From NCBI GenBank assembly GCA_027030565.1, contig JALVEU010000031.1, positions 1 through 17,037 of the forward strand: a DNA stretch of 17,037 nucleotides. The letters are read 5' to 3'. The translations under genes and the position numbers were made by a program. Source of the DNA: Gammaproteobacteria bacterium (lineage in GTDB: Bacteria > Pseudomonadota > Gammaproteobacteria > JAJDOJ01). A model generated the notes under the pieces. It was not told where the DNA came from, did no database searches, and saw only the letters and a list, made by a program, of their open reading frames with translations. Positions 13,461-17,037 of this stretch are shown here, one piece after another. Position 1 is the stretch's first letter; each line of letters begins with the position of its first letter.

Positions 13461-15533
13461 ATGAGCAGCGCTGGGCGCCGAAAAGCTGTGAACACCCAGG
13501 CCAAGCGGCCGGTCATGCTGGGCTTCGCCGCCTTGCTGGGGCTGCTGGTGGCCGGGCAGCTCGCCTTCGGGTTGCAGGCGCATCAGGCCTTCCACGACCT
13601 GCAGCTGCGGCTGGAACGGATCTTTTCCGACCATCAGGTGGTGGAGAACTGGCGCCATGGACTGGATGCTTGGGCGGTACGCGCATTTGCGCAGCCGCCG
13701 GATGCACGGCACGGGCCTGGAGAGGGGGTTCCCGAGCCGCCTTCGGTGGTGGGCCTGCTCGCCTTGCTGGAGGGTGACACCGATCCCCGGATGCAACAGC
13801 TGCTGCGCACCCTGCGTTCGGGCCTCGGCGCGCTCGAGGCGTCCGCTGGCGACACCCGGCCCGGAGACCCTGAGGCAAGCCAGCGCCGGCGACGTGCCCT
13901 CGAGGCCCTGGAGCAGGCCCTGGAGATCCTTGCCAGGCGATACGAGGATCGGTACCACGCAGTGAGTGCTCAGGGCGACCTCATCTATCATGATCTCCTG
14001 CTCCGGCAATTCTTGTTCGGCGGCGTCGTCCTTCTAGTGGGCGCCTTCATCGGCTGGCGCGCGACGCGCCGGATCGAGGCCGTGGAGCGCAGCTACGCGG
14101 GCGAGATCCGCCGGCGCAGGGCCATCGAGAAGGAGCTGGACGGCCACCGCGATCATCTCGAGGAGCTGGTCAATCAGCGCACCATGGAGCTCACGTACCA
14201 GGCCTCGCACGACGCTCTGACCGGCCTGTTCAACCGCTACGAGTTCGAACGACGCCTCGAGCTGACCCTGAGTCTGTGTCATACGGCGCGCTGTGTCTCC
14301 AGCGTGCTCTATCTGGACCTGGACCAGTTCAAGATCATCAACGACACTTGTGGACACATGGCTGGCGACGAGCTGTTGCGCCAGCTCGCCCATGTGCTTG
14401 AGAAACACGTGCGGAGGGGGGACACGCTGGCCCGCCTGGGTGGGGACGAATTCGGCATCATCCTCGATGGCTGCGATCTGGACCAGGCCCGCGCCATCGC
14501 CGAGACCATCAAGGAGGCTGTTTCGTCGTATCGTTTCGCTTGGCATGGAGGCGTGTACAGTGTGGGGGTGAGCATCGGGGTCTCCGCCGTGATGCCCGAC
14601 GAGCTCAGCCGGGCCGAGGTGCTCAACCGCGCCGATTCGGCCTGCTACCTGGCGAAGGAGGAAGGGCGCAATCGGGTGCGGGTGTTCACCGAGAGTGATC
14701 AGGCCGTGGAGCGACGGCGCCGCGAGGTCCGCTGGATCAACCGCGTGCGCAGCGCCATGCAGGACGCCCGCCTGGAGCTCTACGGGCAGCCCATCGTCCC
14801 CGCGCGTCCCTCACCGGAGGGTCGGCCGTTGCACTGTGAGGTGCTGCTGCGCATCCGTGAGCCGGGCGGGGAGCGGGTGTTCTCCCCGGCCGATTTCATC
14901 CCCGCGGCCGAGCGTTACGGGCTCATGGAGGATCTGGATCGCTGGGTCCTGGAACACGCCGCCCGGGAGTACGTGGCCCGGTTCTCGGGCGTGGAGGCGG
15001 AACAGCGGCCGATCATGTTCGTCAACATCTCCGCGCAGTCGCTCAGTGACCACGATTTCACGGCCTGGATGGAGGAGCGCCTGCGCCGCCACGGCGTACC
15101 CAGGGGCGGGCTCTGCCTGGAGATCACCGAGACCGCGGCCATCTCCAATCTAAGCCGCGTCATCCAACTGATGAGTGCGTTGCACGAGCAGGGCGTGCTG
15201 TTTGCGCTGGATGATTTCGGCAGCGGGCTCACCTCCTTCGCCTATCTACGCTCCATGCCCCTGGAATTCCTCAAGATCGAGGGTGAGTTCGTACGGGACA
15301 TGGACCACGACGAGGTCAACATCGCCCTGGTCAAGGCCATCAACGACGTGGGTCATGTGATGGGCCTGAAGACCATCGCCGAGTTCGTGGAGAGCGAGCG
15401 TCTCCTGCGCATGGTGCGTGACCTGGGCGTGGACTACTGTCAGGGCTACGTCTTCGCGCGGCCCCTGCCACTGGCCGAGGCCTTCGCCCGGTGCACGGGG
15501 AGCGACGTTTGTGTGAACCGGATACGGGCCTGA
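13461..15533 (+). CDS. Membrane GGDEF-EAL cyclic-di-GMP signalling protein
   Basis: This 690-residue bifunctional-type protein has one membrane helix near residues 19-39, a periplasmic helical sensor domain of about 140 residues with no recognised fold, a second helix near 183-200 and a short coiled coil. A GGDEF domain follows, with SHDALTGLFNR, an intact GGDEF at 327-331 and an inhibitory-site RxxD (RRGD, 318-321). The EAL domain has EVLLR at 460-464, FVNISAQSL, LEITET, LDDFGSG, LKIEGEF, TIAEFVES and QGYVFARPLPL, so the metal and substrate residues are essentially complete. The only notable change is Glu for the Asp after Lys in the usual KID motif. Both diguanylate cyclase and phosphodiesterase activity are possible. 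The ATG at 13461 is preferred; a GTG at 13434 and an ATG at 13518 are alternatives, none with a good ribosome-binding site. Confidence 0.92.
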   Translation: MSSAGRRKAVNTQAKRPVMLGFAALLGLLVAGQLAFGLQAHQAFHDLQLRLERIFSDHQVVENWRHGLDAWAVRAFAQPPDARHGPGEGVPEPPSVVGLLALLEGDTDPRMQQLLRTLRSGLGALEASAGDTRPGDPEASQRRRRALEALEQALEILARRYEDRYHAVSAQGDLIYHDLLLRQFLFGGVVLLVGAFIGWRATRRIEAVERSYAGEIRRRRAIEKELDGHRDHLEELVNQRTMELTYQASHDALTGLFNRYEFERRLELTLSLCHTARCVSSVLYLDLDQFKIINDTCGHMAGDELLRQLAHVLEKHVRRGDTLARLGGDEFGIILDGCDLDQARAIAETIKEAVSSYRFAWHGGVYSVGVSIGVSAVMPDELSRAEVLNRADSACYLAKEEGRNRVRVFTESDQAVERRRREVRWINRVRSAMQDARLELYGQPIVPARPSPEGRPLHCEVLLRIREPGGERVFSPADFIPAAERYGLMEDLDRWVLEHAAREYVARFSGVEAEQRPIMFVNISAQSLSDHDFTAWMEERLRRHGVPRGGLCLEITETAAISNLSRVIQLMSALHEQGVLFALDDFGSGLTSFAYLRSMPLEFLKIEGEFVRDMDHDEVNIALVKAINDVGHVMGLKTIAEFVESERLLRMVRDLGVDYCQGYVFARPLPLAEAFARCTGSDVCVNRIRA

Positions 15534-15536
15534 GGC

Positions 15537-15917
15537 ATGAACGGCTCTGACGGGGCCATCGATCCCCGGCGCCTGGCCGATCTGCACGACCGGGTGCGTG
15601 ACCTGGTGGTTCGCATCCATCGCGTCAGCGGGTGGATCGCGCTGGGCACCTTCTGTGCTTACGGGCTGGCCGCCTGGATCGGGTTTCAGGGCCGGCCGTG
15701 GATGGCCGTGACCTTGGCCACCGTGGCCTTCCTGATCTTCCGTCGGTTTCGCGTGCTGGCCCTGGGGCTGGTCCGCCATTGGGCGGGTGTACAGCCCGAG
15801 TACCGCGAGGCCATGGCCTTCGTGGACGAAGCGGTGGAACGACTAGGGCCCTCCCGCGCGTTGGGCGAGATCGCGGCCCGCCTGCACCAGCCGCCGCCTC
15901 GCCCGCCGGCAGACTGA
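15537..15917 (+). CDS. Small membrane protein of unknown function
   Basis: This 126-residue protein begins 3 nt after the GGDEF-EAL stop and uses a TGAGG inside that stop region as a possible ribosome-binding site, so the two are probably co-transcribed. It has an Arg/Asp-rich N-terminal helix, two hydrophobic segments (about 31-50 and 53-68) separated by a short Gln-Gly-Arg-Pro turn, then a basic and amphipathic helical tail ending in a Pro-rich stretch. Both ends would face the cytoplasm if it forms a hairpin. I recognise no family. Its position suggests a link with the c-di-GMP protein, but nothing in its sequence proves this. Confidence 0.75.
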   Translation: MNGSDGAIDPRRLADLHDRVRDLVVRIHRVSGWIALGTFCAYGLAAWIGFQGRPWMAVTLATVAFLIFRRFRVLALGLVRHWAGVQPEYREAMAFVDEAVERLGPSRALGEIAARLHQPPPRPPAD

Positions 15918-15921
15918 GCAC

Positions 15922-16295
15922 TCAGCGCCGATCGTGTCCCAGACCCGCCGCCAGCAGCACCCAGCCGGCGATGAAGGCCAGCCCTCCCAAGGGGGTCACC
16001 ATTCCCAGGAAGCCGAGGCCGGTCACCGCCAAGGCATAGAGGCTTCCGGAGAAGAACAGGATTCCAGCGCATAGGGTGAGGGCCGCGGCGCGCATCCAGC
16101 CTTCCCGGCCCAGGTCCCAGAGCGCAGCGACCAGCAGCAGTCCGAGGGCGTGCAACAGGTGGTACTGCACGCCGGTATGGAAGATCTCCAGCAGCTGCCC
16201 GTCGAGCCGCCCCTTCAGCCCGTGGGCGGCGAAGGCGCCCAGGGCCACGCCGAGGGCGGCCAGCGCCGCACCGCACTGGGCGGCCAGCCGACGAT

Positions 16296-16299
<4 letters not shown>
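15922..16299 (-). CDS. DUF423 family inner-membrane protein (YgdD-like)
   Basis: This 125-residue protein has four hydrophobic helices and matches DUF423/YgdD: LGVALGAFAAHGLKGRL near the N-terminus, a FHTGVQYHLLHALGLLL block, ILFFSGSLYALAVTG, and TPLGGLAFIAGWVLL towards the end. The function of the family is not established. The start is GTG 16299, whose GTGA overlaps the acnA stop; this agrees with the E. coli homologue's length and N-terminal helix. Its stop (15922-15924) lies 4 nt from the convergent gene's stop, and both stops are in a small CTGAG-CA-CTCAG palindrome (15914-15925). Confidence 0.92.

Positions 16300-17037
<738 letters not shown>

Overview
The window is GC-rich (roughly two thirds G+C), densely packed chromosomal DNA with ordinary housekeeping content. 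There are no transposases, integrases, CRISPR repeats, phage genes, tRNAs or rRNAs that I can recognise. GshA of the gammaproteobacterial type, the crcB-serS neighbourhood, MipA/OmpV, AcnA and DUF423 all point to a high-GC gammaproteobacterium. An aromatic-rich, coiled-coil exported protein resembling sulfur-globule proteins, next to a SoxW-like tandem thioredoxin, hints at a sulfur oxidiser of the Chromatiales/Ectothiorhodospiraceae kind. That placement is inference.

Layout. Positions 1-2939 (+): the C-terminal end of a DUF697 GTPase-type membrane protein, a 199-nt gap with a strong RNA-like fold, gshA (first step of glutathione synthesis), and a small membrane-anchored protein with its own promoter. 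Positions 3126-3863 (-): a MipA/OmpV-family outer-membrane protein. Positions 4081-9082 (-): the glycolate oxidase operon glcD-glcE-glcF followed by a Kef-type cation/proton antiporter. Positions 9083-9497: a divergent control region of about 415 nt. Positions 9498-12652 (+): crcB (fluoride channel), a DUF190 gene overlapping it, serS, and a periplasmic tandem-thioredoxin gene overlapping serS. Positions 12659-13240 (-): the exported aromatic/coiled-coil protein behind a near-consensus promoter. Positions 13461-15917 (+): a membrane GGDEF-EAL protein and a small membrane protein. Positions 15922-17037 (-): DUF423, overlapping the stop of acnA, which runs off the window.

How genes work together. 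GlcDEF oxidises glycolate to glyoxylate at the membrane and feeds electrons into the quinone pool. CrcB and the PII-like DUF190 protein are probably co-translated, as are GlcD/GlcE, SerS/thioredoxin and AcnA/DUF423, because each pair shares a 4-nt ATGA or GTGA overlap. 

No clearly new multi-gene system is visible. The best candidates for a second look are the folded element upstream of gshA (809-891) with the open frame that links the DUF697 gene to gshA by GTGA and ATGA overlaps, the sulfur-globule-like protein and its promoter, the crcB-DUF190 pair, the serS-thioredoxin coupling, and a pair of hairpins without U-tracts placed exactly 26 nt after two envelope-protein genes.
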